From positions 1 through 6,628 of the forward strand of contig WTJL01000090.1 of the NCBI GenBank assembly GCA_011524845.1: 6,628 nucleotides of DNA, given 5' to 3'. The stretch comes from Flavobacteriales bacterium (GTDB taxonomy: Bacteria > Bacteroidota > Bacteroidia > Flavobacteriales_D > Sanyastnellaceae). Under the pieces are notes generated by a model, which saw nothing but the letters and a program-made list of their open reading frames with translations, had not been told where the DNA came from and did no database searches. The position numbers and the translations under genes were made by a program. Positions 1 to 6,562 of this stretch are shown piece after piece; positions within the stretch are counted from its first letter, which is position 1, and each line of letters opens with the position of its first letter.

Positions 1-402
1 GTGATCTGGCACTACGGAGGGACCAACGGCTACCAATCCAAGTTGTACCGCATCAACGGCGGAGGACACGATTGGTTTGGCGCCTTTGGAAACATGGACG
101 TCAACAGTGCGGTGGAGATGTACGACTTCTGGCGCCAGTTCTGTGAAGGCACGGCGGACATCGAGGAGACTTCCACGCCCGAGCAATCTCTGTTCAGCCT
201 GAACGGGTCAAATGGTGTGGTGGCACAAGAATCGTTTGAATTGCTTGTCGTCGATCTGACGGGACGCACCGTGTTGCGCCGTCCGATGCTGAAAGGTCAA
301 CAGGTCAACTTGATGTCCCACCAGGGGATTCATTTGATCGTGGGCCGAACGACTACAGGCATCCAAACCGTCAAAGCATTCTTGGGCGGAACGGCCAAGT
401 GA
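1..402 (+). CDS. C-terminal part of a secreted esterase / PHB-depolymerase-like hydrolase with a T9SS-type tail (5' end outside window)
   Basis: The reading frame is open from the first base and the GTG there is probably an internal codon, so only the last 133 residues are seen. Residues 16-48 (LYRINGGGHDW, then GNMDVNSAVEMYDFWRQF) match the end of the alpha/beta-hydrolase fold in polyhydroxybutyrate depolymerase / feruloyl esterase-like (LpqC-type) proteins. In that family the histidine of GGGH (His23 here) is the catalytic-triad histidine; the nucleophile and acid would lie upstream. After a short linker, residues 75-130 (ELLVVDLTGRTVL ... GQQVNLMSHQGIHLIVGRT ... VKAFL) follow the pattern of a type A T9SS C-terminal sorting domain, though it is short and divergent. 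The inferred product is a cell-surface or extracellular carbohydrate/ester hydrolase; the substrate cannot be told from this fragment. It converges on the cupin gene with 18 bases between the two stop codons. Confidence 0.75.
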   Translation: MIWHYGGTNGYQSKLYRINGGGHDWFGAFGNMDVNSAVEMYDFWRQFCEGTADIEETSTPEQSLFSLNGSNGVVAQESFELLVVDLTGRTVLRRPMLKGQQVNLMSHQGIHLIVGRTTTGIQTVKAFLGGTAK

Positions 403-420
403 GGCGGTTGTCTCTCTGAC

Positions 421-780
421 CTAAATGCGCTGGAGGGTGGTTCTCCGATGGGGAGAATCCACCCCTCCAGTGTGGTCGATGGCCTGAGGCTCGAACAACA
501 CGATCCACGTCTCTTCCTCTGCACAAGGCTTGTGTTCCACACCGCGTGGCACCACAATCATGTCTCCTTGCCGGACGCGCTCCGTTCGGTCGCGGAAGTG
601 CATGGTCAATTCCCCCTTGAACACAAAGAAGAGCTCGTCTTCGTCGTCGTGGGCATGCCACACAAAATCCCCTTGGACCTTCGCGATTTTGACGTCTTGA
701 CCGTTCAAAGAGGCCACGACCCTCGGGTGCCAGTGGTCGTCGATGAGGTCAAATTTGGAGGCGAGGTCGATTGGGAGCAT
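421..780 (-). CDS. Small single-domain cupin, putative metal-binding protein
   Basis: A 119-residue protein made almost entirely of one cupin barrel. Motif 1 is seen as HAHDDEDELFFVFKG (residues 42-56), giving metal-ligand candidates His42, His44 and Glu49. Motif 2 is GDMIVVPRGVEHKP (72-85), giving His83. This is the usual three-His, one-Glu set of a functional metal cupin. Length and the PRGVEHKP ending match the common stand-alone 'cupin domain-containing' proteins related to mannose-6-phosphate isomerase C-termini, whose reactions are mostly unknown. I chose the ATG at 780: it places the start 10 bases after the stop of the preceding barrel gene, and the protein then begins MLPIDLASKF as homologues do. 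A GTG at 819 would add 13 residues and overlap the barrel gene. There is no signal peptide, so it is cytoplasmic. It is probably cotranscribed as the last gene of the minus-strand cluster. No function is assigned. Confidence 0.87.
   Translation of the reverse strand: MLPIDLASKFDLIDDHWHPRVVASLNGQDVKIAKVQGDFVWHAHDDEDELFFVFKGELTMHFRDRTERVRQGDMIVVPRGVEHKPCAEEETWIVLFEPQAIDHTGGVDSPHRRTTLQRI
430..470. terminator. Strong hairpin at the 3' end of the cupin gene, possible convergent terminator
   Basis: The arms at 430-446 and 452-470 are inverted complements: CTGGAGGG pairs with CCCTCCAG, TGG with CCA, and TTCTCC with GGAGAA. This gives 17 base pairs with two single-base bulges (458 and 462) and a five-base loop. 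It lies within the last codons of the cupin, 28 bases past the esterase stop codon, between two convergent genes. No T-run follows on either strand, so it is not a classical intrinsic terminator. It could limit read-through or protect mRNA 3' ends. It could also be a by-product of coding constraint, although a stem this long is unusual. Confidence 0.45.
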
Positions 781-790
781 GGGCAGGAAA

Positions 791-2074
791 TCAGTTGTCT
801 TTGGACAGCTCGCGGGCACGCTTCCAGCGCTGCGGATAGACCACGAGCTGAATGAAGTTGAACTCCATGTGTTGCAGGCTCAAGGTGTGGTTGGCTTCGC
901 CATGGTCGAGTTGGAGTTGGGGAGGGATGCGCAGGTTGGTGCGCAACACCCAAAAATCGCCTTTCTCGCTTGGGCGAATGTCCCACCCAAACACGATGTG
1001 CCAGGGCGTTGGATCGAAGGTGAGGTCGGTGAGTTGTTCTCCGGCGTCCCATTCTTCAAGGCCAATGCGCTCCCGCGAGACCCCCACACCCACGTAGGGC
1101 ACAAACCCGTGGTAGTCGCCCAAGAATTTGTAGGCCTCGAGAATGGTGCTGTTTCTTGAGATCACTTGTTCGAAGTCGTAGGCGCTTCGCTTTTGGGTCA
1201 TGGCGCGTTGGGACACGGCCACCACAGCATCGGCTTTGGTGAAGTGCCATCCCAGGGCGAAGTCTGGGAAGATGATGGGGAAGCTTTGGTCGTCGAGGTA
1301 GGGGCGTTCTTCCGTGATGTAGCTCGAGCTGGCCACGGGAAAGGCGGAGGAAGGACCTGCGGCAAGGAAGAGCCCTTTGCCGTTGCTCAGGGGCAGCTCC
1401 TCGTTGAGGGTTTTGTTCACGGGGTTGGCCGCCACCGAGGTGGTTTCGAGGGACAGGTTGAGGCCCACAGACACGGTCCACCCCGGCCAGCGGTCGGCAT
1501 TGGCATCTGGGGTGCGCGACAAGTAGGTTTCGAAGTCAGGACGCAACAGCTTGCTGACGTCCAAGGTGAAGTAGCCGTTGTCTGTGGCCCATCCGAGTCC
1601 GGCGTCCACCATGCCCTTGATGCGGGTGGTTTTGTAGCTCGTTTCCGGGGTGTCACCTTGTCGGTAGCGCCACGGCGAGAATTTGTAGCCGAGGTAGGGG
1701 CGAACCTTGTTGTCGCCGACCGCCCAAGGGTACGCACGGAGGCCCGTGAACGTGCCCATGCCGATGCGGTTGACGACCTCGTCCTCTTCCAACTTGAGGG
1801 GCACTGTGTTGATCGCCACGTAAAAGTCGGCGTGGCCCCAAAAATGCGTGGCGCCGATGTTCACCGCGGGCGAGACAAACGCGCTGCGGTCGAAGATTTG
1901 GGCGGATTCTCCCTCGGCATTCAACAGCCCCTCGCCCATGGAAGGCACGCCGTGCAGGCTGACGCCCCAATACGACTTGGCAAAGGCATGGCGGTGGTCC
2001 CAATCTTGTGCGAAGGTGGTCATGGCCGCGAGCATGGCCCACGAGGTCATCGTCCAACGGAGGAGAAGCGTCAT
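791..2074 (-). CDS. Putative outer-membrane beta-barrel protein with two related halves, function unknown
   Basis: A 427-residue protein that I do not recognise by name. Residues 1-22 form a Sec signal peptide (hydrophobic run MLAAMTTFA, then cleavage before QDWD). The mature part is rich in alternating aromatic/hydrophobic strands separated by polar turns, as in outer-membrane barrels: ADFYVAINTV (82-91), KVRPYLGYKF (123-132), GWTVSVGLNLSL (198-209), DAVVAVSQ (282-289), FVPYVGVGVS (324-333), HMEFNFIQLVVYP (402-414). Residues 36-209 and 235-413 appear to be diverged copies offset by about 200 residues. The protein may therefore be two tandem small barrels or one larger barrel made by duplication. 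The ATG at 2074 gives a good signal peptide and lies 15 bases from the stop of the dehydrogenase gene. It ends 10 bases before the cupin start. A -7-like box (2079-2086) stands just before the start. Co-location suggests, but does not show, a link to sugar oxidation or transport. Confidence 0.78.
   Translation of the reverse strand: MTLLLRWTMTSWAMLAAMTTFAQDWDHRHAFAKSYWGVSLHGVPSMGEGLLNAEGESAQIFDRSAFVSPAVNIGATHFWGHADFYVAINTVPLKLEEDEVVNRIGMGTFTGLRAYPWAVGDNKVRPYLGYKFSPWRYRQGDTPETSYKTTRIKGMVDAGLGWATDNGYFTLDVSKLLRPDFETYLSRTPDANADRWPGWTVSVGLNLSLETTSVAANPVNKTLNEELPLSNGKGLFLAAGPSSAFPVASSSYITEERPYLDDQSFPIIFPDFALGWHFTKADAVVAVSQRAMTQKRSAYDFEQVISRNSTILEAYKFLGDYHGFVPYVGVGVSRERIGLEEWDAGEQLTDLTFDPTPWHIVFGWDIRPSEKGDFWVLRTNLRIPPQLQLDHGEANHTLSLQHMEFNFIQLVVYPQRWKRARELSKDN
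836..1969 (-). repeat. Internal duplication within the beta-barrel protein (protein-level repeat)
   Basis: Copy 1 is encoded at 1969-1448 (residues 36-209) and copy 2 at 1372-836 (residues 235-413). Matching landmarks keep a nearly constant offset: WGVSLHGVPS (36) with LFLAAGPSSAFP (235); GHADFYVAINT (80) with TKADAVVAVSQ (279); LRAYPW ... VRPYLG (112-129) with LEAYKF ... FVPYVG (312-329); NGYFTLDVSKLLRP (166) with KGDFWVLRTNLRIP (371); WTVSVGLNL (199) with MEFNFIQLV (403). Identity is low, so the duplication would be old. It was judged by eye only. Confidence 0.5.
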
Positions 2075-2078
2075 GACA

Positions 2079-2086
2079 CGAAGGTA
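2079..2086 (-). promoter_or_regulatory. Bacteroidota -7-like box before the barrel gene
   Basis: On the minus strand this reads TACCTTCG, one base off the Bacteroidota consensus TAnnTTTG. It ends exactly four bases before the ATG at 2074. No convincing -33 TTG is seen about 20 bases further upstream. If used, transcription would begin at or beside the start codon, giving the barrel and cupin genes an internal promoter besides read-through from the dehydrogenase gene. Confidence 0.4.
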
Positions 2087-2089
2087 GGG

Positions 2090-3508
2090 TCAGTGGGATG
2101 CCGGCACGAGGTGGAAAATCTTCCCTGCGCCTTCCACTGCGACAAACACGTCGCCGCTTGGGTTGCGTGCAATGTCACGCACCCGTCCCACGCCTTCCAG
2201 CAACCGGTCGCGCTTCGCCACGCGGCCTTCCTCCAGGTGCAGGCGCTCGAGGTATTCGAAGCTCAGCGATCCCGCGAGGAGATCTCCCTGCCACGCCGCG
2301 GGCCATGGGCCTCCGTGGATCGTCTCAAACCCGCACGCCCCAATGGAGGGCAGCCAGTAATGCAGGGGCTGCTCCATGCCCGCCATGGCCGTGTCGCGCG
2401 TGATGATGGTGCCCGTGTAGTTTTTCCCAAACGTGATCACCGGCCATCCGTAGTTCCTTCCGGGCTGCACCACGTTGATTTCGTCGCCCCCTTTGGGACC
2501 GTGTTCGTGGGTCCAGACTTGGCCCGTTTGGGGGTGCACAAACATGCCCTGCGGGTTTCGATGTCCCCACGACCAAATCGACGGCACCGCCCCGTCTTGT
2601 CCCACGTAGGGGTTGTCGGCGGGCACGCTCCCGTCCATGTTGAAACGGTGCACCTTTCCGGGAGACGTCGTCAGGGTTTGGGGGTGAACGTCACGCTTTC
2701 CGCGTTCCCCGCACGTCAGGTACAATTTGCCGTCCCCCCCGATGCCGACGCGGCTGCCGTAGTGGTGGTGGGTCCCTTCGTACGGAAGGGCCACAAACAA
2801 CTCCTCCAACGGTCCGAGCGCTTTCGTGTCGGCGCGCCACTCGGCACGGACCAGCGCAGTCGCCGACCGCTTGTCGTTTCCGGGCTCGTCTTTGCTGTAG
2901 GTGAGGTACACCCACTCGGTTCCTCGCTCGGGATCTTCCCAATGCATGACGTCGAGGAGCCCGCCTTGACCGCGCACGTGGATGTCGGTGGGGCCACCTG
3001 TCACCTCGGTCATCCGTCCCGCTTCGCAATGCCAAATCCGCCCTTCCCGTTCCGTGATCAACAACGTGGTGTCGTTCAGAAAGTCCATGCCCCACGGCGT
3101 TTCGAGGCCGTCGACCAGCACGTTGGCCCGAACCGTCAGGTCGTCCGTCACCGTCACGGCCGGCGCCTCCGGCTTGAAGCTGCGTTCACTCGCTGCGCGA
3201 TCCAGCACATACGCCGTCAATTCCGCCACCGCCTCGTCGTCCATCACGTCCCCGTAAGCCGGCATGCCCAGCAGTTCGTAGCCTTCGCGGATGACCCGCT
3301 CAATGTCCTCCGGAGTGCTCCCCAACTTCCACGTGCGCCCCACAAAATCCCGGCCTTCCGGTCCGTGACAACTGCTGCAAAACTGCGTGTAAGAGGCTGG
3401 AGCCGTCTTCGGATTGGGCATGGAAGAAGCAGCACCCTTGTCACGTGACTGGAAGCTGAGCAACAACAGGCCAAAGGCAACGGCACAGAGGAGAAAAAGT
3501 CGAGGCAT
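2090..3508 (-). CDS. Cytochrome c-PQQ-dependent sugar dehydrogenase fusion (glucose/sorbosone dehydrogenase family)
   Basis: A 472-residue periplasmic oxidoreductase. Residues 1-20 are a signal sequence (LFLLCAVAFGLLLLSF). There is no proper lipobox, so it is probably soluble or anchored by an uncleaved helix. Residues 38-105 form a small class I cytochrome c: haem-binding CSSCH at 44-48 and likely axial Met82 in LGMPAYG. Residues 119-472 form the six-bladed propeller of soluble glucose dehydrogenase / aldose sugar dehydrogenase: GQGGLLDV (180-187), HHHYGSRVGIGGDGKLYLT (247-265, holding the probable catalytic histidine), GHRNPQG (315-321), EHGPKGGDEIN (335-345) and GRNYGWP (350-356). Family knowledge says these enzymes use PQQ and calcium to oxidise aldoses to lactones; the attached haem c would take the electrons on to the respiratory chain. 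The ATG at 3508 was chosen because it begins the signal peptide and follows a -7-like box; the in-frame ATG at 3553 would add 15 unlikely residues. It is the first gene of the minus-strand cluster and divergent from the TonB receptor. The exact sugar is unknown. Confidence 0.9.
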   Translation of the reverse strand: MPRLFLLCAVAFGLLLLSFQSRDKGAASSMPNPKTAPASYTQFCSSCHGPEGRDFVGRTWKLGSTPEDIERVIREGYELLGMPAYGDVMDDEAVAELTAYVLDRAASERSFKPEAPAVTVTDDLTVRANVLVDGLETPWGMDFLNDTTLLITEREGRIWHCEAGRMTEVTGGPTDIHVRGQGGLLDVMHWEDPERGTEWVYLTYSKDEPGNDKRSATALVRAEWRADTKALGPLEELFVALPYEGTHHHYGSRVGIGGDGKLYLTCGERGKRDVHPQTLTTSPGKVHRFNMDGSVPADNPYVGQDGAVPSIWSWGHRNPQGMFVHPQTGQVWTHEHGPKGGDEINVVQPGRNYGWPVITFGKNYTGTIITRDTAMAGMEQPLHYWLPSIGACGFETIHGGPWPAAWQGDLLAGSLSFEYLERLHLEEGRVAKRDRLLEGVGRVRDIARNPSGDVFVAVEGAGKIFHLVPASH

Positions 3509-3512
3509 GGGT

Positions 3513-3520
3513 CCAAGGTA
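3513..3520 (-). promoter_or_regulatory. Bacteroidota -7-like box before the dehydrogenase gene
   Basis: On the minus strand this reads TACCTTGG, one base off TAnnTTTG, and ends exactly four bases before the chosen ATG at 3508. No clear -33 TTG is visible. It supports 3508 as the start and would drive the dehydrogenase-barrel-cupin cluster with almost no 5' leader. Confidence 0.45.
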
Positions 3521-3576
3521 CAGTCCGTTCCCCGGGATCTGGTCGCAGCACATAAAGGGCAGAATGTCGACACGTT

Positions 3577-3584
3577 TACTTTAG
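3577..3584 (+). promoter_or_regulatory. Bacteroidota -7-like box before the TonB receptor gene
   Basis: The sequence TACTTTAG differs by one base from TAnnTTTG and ends exactly four bases before the ATG at 3589, the same spacing as in the two minus-strand boxes. No good -33 TTG is seen. A start site a few bases downstream would make the receptor mRNA leaderless or nearly so. Confidence 0.45.
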
Positions 3585-3588
3585 GCCC

Positions 3589-6552
3589 ATGAAAACAAGC
3601 GTGAAACTCTTCTTGACTTTGGCCTTGGCCTGCTTTTCTGCCGTGGGATTCGCCCAAAACGTCGCGCTGACCGGCACGGTGGTGGAAAATGGAAATCCCT
3701 TGGACTTGGTGGGCATTTCCGTTGCGGGGACCACGGAGGGGACGTACACGGGCCCCGACGGGCGGTTCGAATTGTCCCTGGCCGCCGGAAAATACCAGGT
3801 GGTGGTGTCGCTCATCGGTTACCGACAAAAGGCACTTTCTGTGGATTTGACGTCAGGCCAAGATTTGGATCTCATGCTCGATTTGGCCCGAGGCATCGAC
3901 TTGGAAACGGTGGTCGTGACAGGGTCGCGTGCGGCCCAACGCACGGCATTGGAAAGCCCGGTTCCGGTGGATGTGCTCGACGTGCAGGAACTGACCACCG
4001 CAGCACCTCAAGTCCAGTTGAACGCGTTGCTCCACACGGTGGCGCCCTCGTTCACCTCCAACACCCAACGCATTGCGGACGGCACCGACCACATTGATCC
4101 CGCGACCCTTCGTGGATTGGGTCCAGACCAAGTGCTGGTGTTGATCAACGGCAAGCGCCGTCACACGAGTTCCCTCGTCAACGTCAACGCCACAGGAGGT
4201 CGAGGCAGCGTCGGAACCGATTTGAACGCCCTCCCCGCATCGGCCTTTCAAGACATTGAGGTGCTTCGCGACGGGGCAGCGGCGCAGTACGGCTCCGACG
4301 CCGTCGCAGGCATTTTGAATTTGCAATTGCGCGAAGACGTCAACGACCTCAATGTGGCCGTTTCGACGGGGGCACACTTGACCTCCAGGGTGGGTCCGTT
4401 CCAAGGGGAAGTGCCACCCATGGACGGTGAAGTGGTGAATGTCGCAGCCAATTACGGCGTCCCATTGGGCGACCGGGGAGGACTCATCCACGCAACCGGA
4501 GAATTCAACTTCCGTGGCAACACACAACGGATGGAGTCGTTCGAAGGCCAAATCTTCAACGGCTTCAATGCCATCGAGCGCCTCGCCTTGGACGACGGCA
4601 TCCGGGCAGAAGAATTGACGCTGTCAGACATTCAGAGCTACGCGCAACAGATCGAGTGGTTCTCCGATTCCACGCAGGCTGGCATTGCTGGGTTGACGTC
4701 AGTCGATGGGCTTTCGGATTGGCTGCTGTTTGACGCCACAGAAGAGGAATTGCAAGCCCGCGGCCAAACACGAGAAGACTACAACTTGCTGTTTGGCCAG
4801 TCTGAAGTGACGGAGGGCAAGGCCTTTTTTCATGGCCGCTTGCCAGTAGGTGACCCGGAGAACAATGCCGAGGTGTATGCCTTCGGCGGGACGAGTTACC
4901 GCCAGGGGTGTTCTGGCTGTTTTTACCGCTTGCCTCACCTGCAGCGGACCTTGACGTCGATCTACCCGGACGGTCACTTGCCCTTGATTCGTTCAGACAT
5001 CAGCGACAAGAGTCTGGCGGCAGGGATTCGCAGCACCGTCGGAGGTTGGGACACCGACTTCAGCATTGTTCAGGGATCCAATGAATTCCTGTTCACCATC
5101 GACCAAACGTCCAATGCCACCTTGGGCTCCAGTTCACCGACGGTGTTCGAGGCGGGGGGACATGCATTTGAGCAAACCACGTCCAATTTCGATGCGAACC
5201 GGATGTGGGAGCCAGAGAGGGTGCAGAGCTTGAGCTTGGCTCTGGGGGCGGAATACCGGTTTGAGCGGTACCGTGTCATGCCAGGCCCGCCCAATTCATA
5301 CCTGAATTACGACGTGAACGGCGAAGAAGTGACGGCGACCACGCCGGACAGTTTGCAAGTCGCGGATGTGTTGGGGCGTTTGCGGCCTTCCGGAACGCAA
5401 TGCTTCCCCGGATACCGTCCCGAAAATGCGGTGGATGCGCGTCGGAGCAACGTTGGTTTTTACGCCGATGTGGAGTCGGACATCACCGACCGTTGGTTGG
5501 CGACAGCAGCACTGCGCTTTGAAAACTACTCTGATTTTGGAACCACGCTGAACTACAAAGTGGCCAGCCGATTCAAGGCCTCTGAACTTGTCTCGTTCCG
5601 GGCAGCTCACAGCACCGGATTCCGAGCACCGTCGCTGCAGCAGAAATATGCGAACCGCACGAGCACCGTATTCTTCAACGTGGACGGCGTGGTGTACGGG
5701 CGGCAGTTTGGGGTGTTCACAAACGAGAGCCGCGCGGCTCAACTGCTCGGCATTCCAGAATTGGAGGAAGAGACCAGCAAGCACTACAGCGCGGGACTTA
5801 CGGCTCGTGTCCCTTCTTGGAACCTGAAATTTTCTGTGGACGCATTCCGCATCGACGTGGCCGATCGCGTGATTTTGACCGGTTTCTTTGAGCCCGGCGA
5901 CGATGCGGAATTGCAGGCCATTTTTGACGAGGCGGAGGCCGGATTGGCCAGCTTTTTTGCCAACGCCATTTCCACCAACAGCCAAGGCGTGGAACTTGTG
6001 GCTTCCCAGAGTGCAGAGTTGGGTCCTGACGTCTACATGAAAACGGATGTGGCGGCAAGTTTCAACCAAACCCGATGGGACCAAGATGCGGGAATTTCTG
6101 CGTCTCAATTGCTGATCGACAAGGGCTTGGTCGATGTGTACTTCGACCAGCAGTCACGGGTGTTGCTGGAGCGCGGTACCCCGAACACCCAAGTGTCCTT
6201 GGGCCACAACCTGTTTGTTGGCGAATGGCAGGTCTACCTCCGGAACACGTATTTTGGATCCACGGTGGAGGCGACGAACAACGCCATTTTCGATGAGGAT
6301 TTGAACGTGTTGGAAGACAGCCCCATCGATCCGGTCAACGACCCCAAGGTGTTGACTGACTTGACGCTCACCCGAAAGTTGGGGACATCTGCCCGGTTCA
6401 CTGTAGGGGCCAACAATGTGTTTGACGTGTACCCGGACCGTCTGGATCCGGCGTTGAGCTCGGACGGACGATTCCCTTATGCGCGGTACTCGCCGCAGTT
6501 TGGCATCGGTGGTCGGTACGTGTTTGTGCGCACCACCTTTGATCTGAAGTAA
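3589..6552 (+). CDS. TonB-dependent outer-membrane receptor (non-SusC type), substrate unknown
   Basis: A complete 987-residue receptor that uses TonB energy to bring a ligand across the outer membrane. Residues 1-23 are a Sec signal peptide ending GFAQ. Residues 25-100 are a carboxypeptidase-regulatory-like beta-sandwich (LTGTVVENGNPL ... GTYTGPDGRFELSL ... YQVVVSLIGYR). DLETVVVTGSR (104-114) is a linker/TonB-box-like segment. The plug follows, with LRGLGPDQVLVLINGKRRH (174-192) and IEVLRDGAAAQYGSDAVAGI (223-242). The barrel fills the rest, including GQSEV, FYRLP and IYPDG loops, FPGYRPENAVD (606-616), GFRAPS and the late motif NNVFDVYPD (942-950); it ends VFVRTTFDLK. Plug and barrel resemble iron-complex-type receptors rather than SusC, and no SusD is adjacent. 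Mature cysteines are only Cys441 and Cys444 (a CSGC loop) and Cys605. It is divergent from the PQQ enzyme and ends 10 bases from the stop of a convergent gene. The ligand could be a siderophore, a cofactor such as PQQ, or a small substrate; the sequence does not decide. Confidence 0.93.
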   Translation: MKTSVKLFLTLALACFSAVGFAQNVALTGTVVENGNPLDLVGISVAGTTEGTYTGPDGRFELSLAAGKYQVVVSLIGYRQKALSVDLTSGQDLDLMLDLARGIDLETVVVTGSRAAQRTALESPVPVDVLDVQELTTAAPQVQLNALLHTVAPSFTSNTQRIADGTDHIDPATLRGLGPDQVLVLINGKRRHTSSLVNVNATGGRGSVGTDLNALPASAFQDIEVLRDGAAAQYGSDAVAGILNLQLREDVNDLNVAVSTGAHLTSRVGPFQGEVPPMDGEVVNVAANYGVPLGDRGGLIHATGEFNFRGNTQRMESFEGQIFNGFNAIERLALDDGIRAEELTLSDIQSYAQQIEWFSDSTQAGIAGLTSVDGLSDWLLFDATEEELQARGQTREDYNLLFGQSEVTEGKAFFHGRLPVGDPENNAEVYAFGGTSYRQGCSGCFYRLPHLQRTLTSIYPDGHLPLIRSDISDKSLAAGIRSTVGGWDTDFSIVQGSNEFLFTIDQTSNATLGSSSPTVFEAGGHAFEQTTSNFDANRMWEPERVQSLSLALGAEYRFERYRVMPGPPNSYLNYDVNGEEVTATTPDSLQVADVLGRLRPSGTQCFPGYRPENAVDARRSNVGFYADVESDITDRWLATAALRFENYSDFGTTLNYKVASRFKASELVSFRAAHSTGFRAPSLQQKYANRTSTVFFNVDGVVYGRQFGVFTNESRAAQLLGIPELEEETSKHYSAGLTARVPSWNLKFSVDAFRIDVADRVILTGFFEPGDDAELQAIFDEAEAGLASFFANAISTNSQGVELVASQSAELGPDVYMKTDVAASFNQTRWDQDAGISASQLLIDKGLVDVYFDQQSRVLLERGTPNTQVSLGHNLFVGEWQVYLRNTYFGSTVEATNNAIFDEDLNVLEDSPIDPVNDPKVLTDLTLTRKLGTSARFTVGANNVFDVYPDRLDPALSSDGRFPYARYSPQFGIGGRYVFVRTTFDLK

Positions 6553-6562
6553 GGGCGATGCC

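Larger units (their letters stand above)
3509..3588. promoter_or_regulatory. Divergent promoter region between the dehydrogenase and receptor genes
   Basis: Only 80 bases separate the two start codons, and the opposing -7-like boxes are 56 bases apart (3521-3576), so the upstream elements of both promoters must share this stretch. It contains a perfect eight-base palindrome TGTCGACA at 3565-3572, five... four bases before the receptor's -7-like box, a possible but unproven operator position. I see no riboswitch-like structure and no room for one in either leader. Confidence 0.5.

Noticed and set aside
781..819. Extended GTG start for the cupin (13 extra residues)
   Set aside because: It would overlap the end of the barrel gene, uses a weaker start codon, and adds residues before the family-typical MLPIDL beginning.
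1166..3448. A 760-codon open frame on the plus strand opposite the barrel and dehydrogenase genes
   Set aside because: It is antisense to two well-supported genes that share one frame, is rich in His, Arg and Val with no recognisable domain, and is explained by GC-rich codon bias on the opposite strand.
3509..3553. Upstream ATG for the dehydrogenase (15 extra residues)
   Set aside because: The extension places polar and cysteine residues ahead of the signal peptide and would run through the -7-like box; the ATG at 3508 fits better.
5296..6108. A 270-codon minus-strand open frame inside the receptor gene
   Set aside because: It lies wholly opposite a strongly supported receptor barrel and has no recognisable motif or upstream signal; it is a shadow frame.
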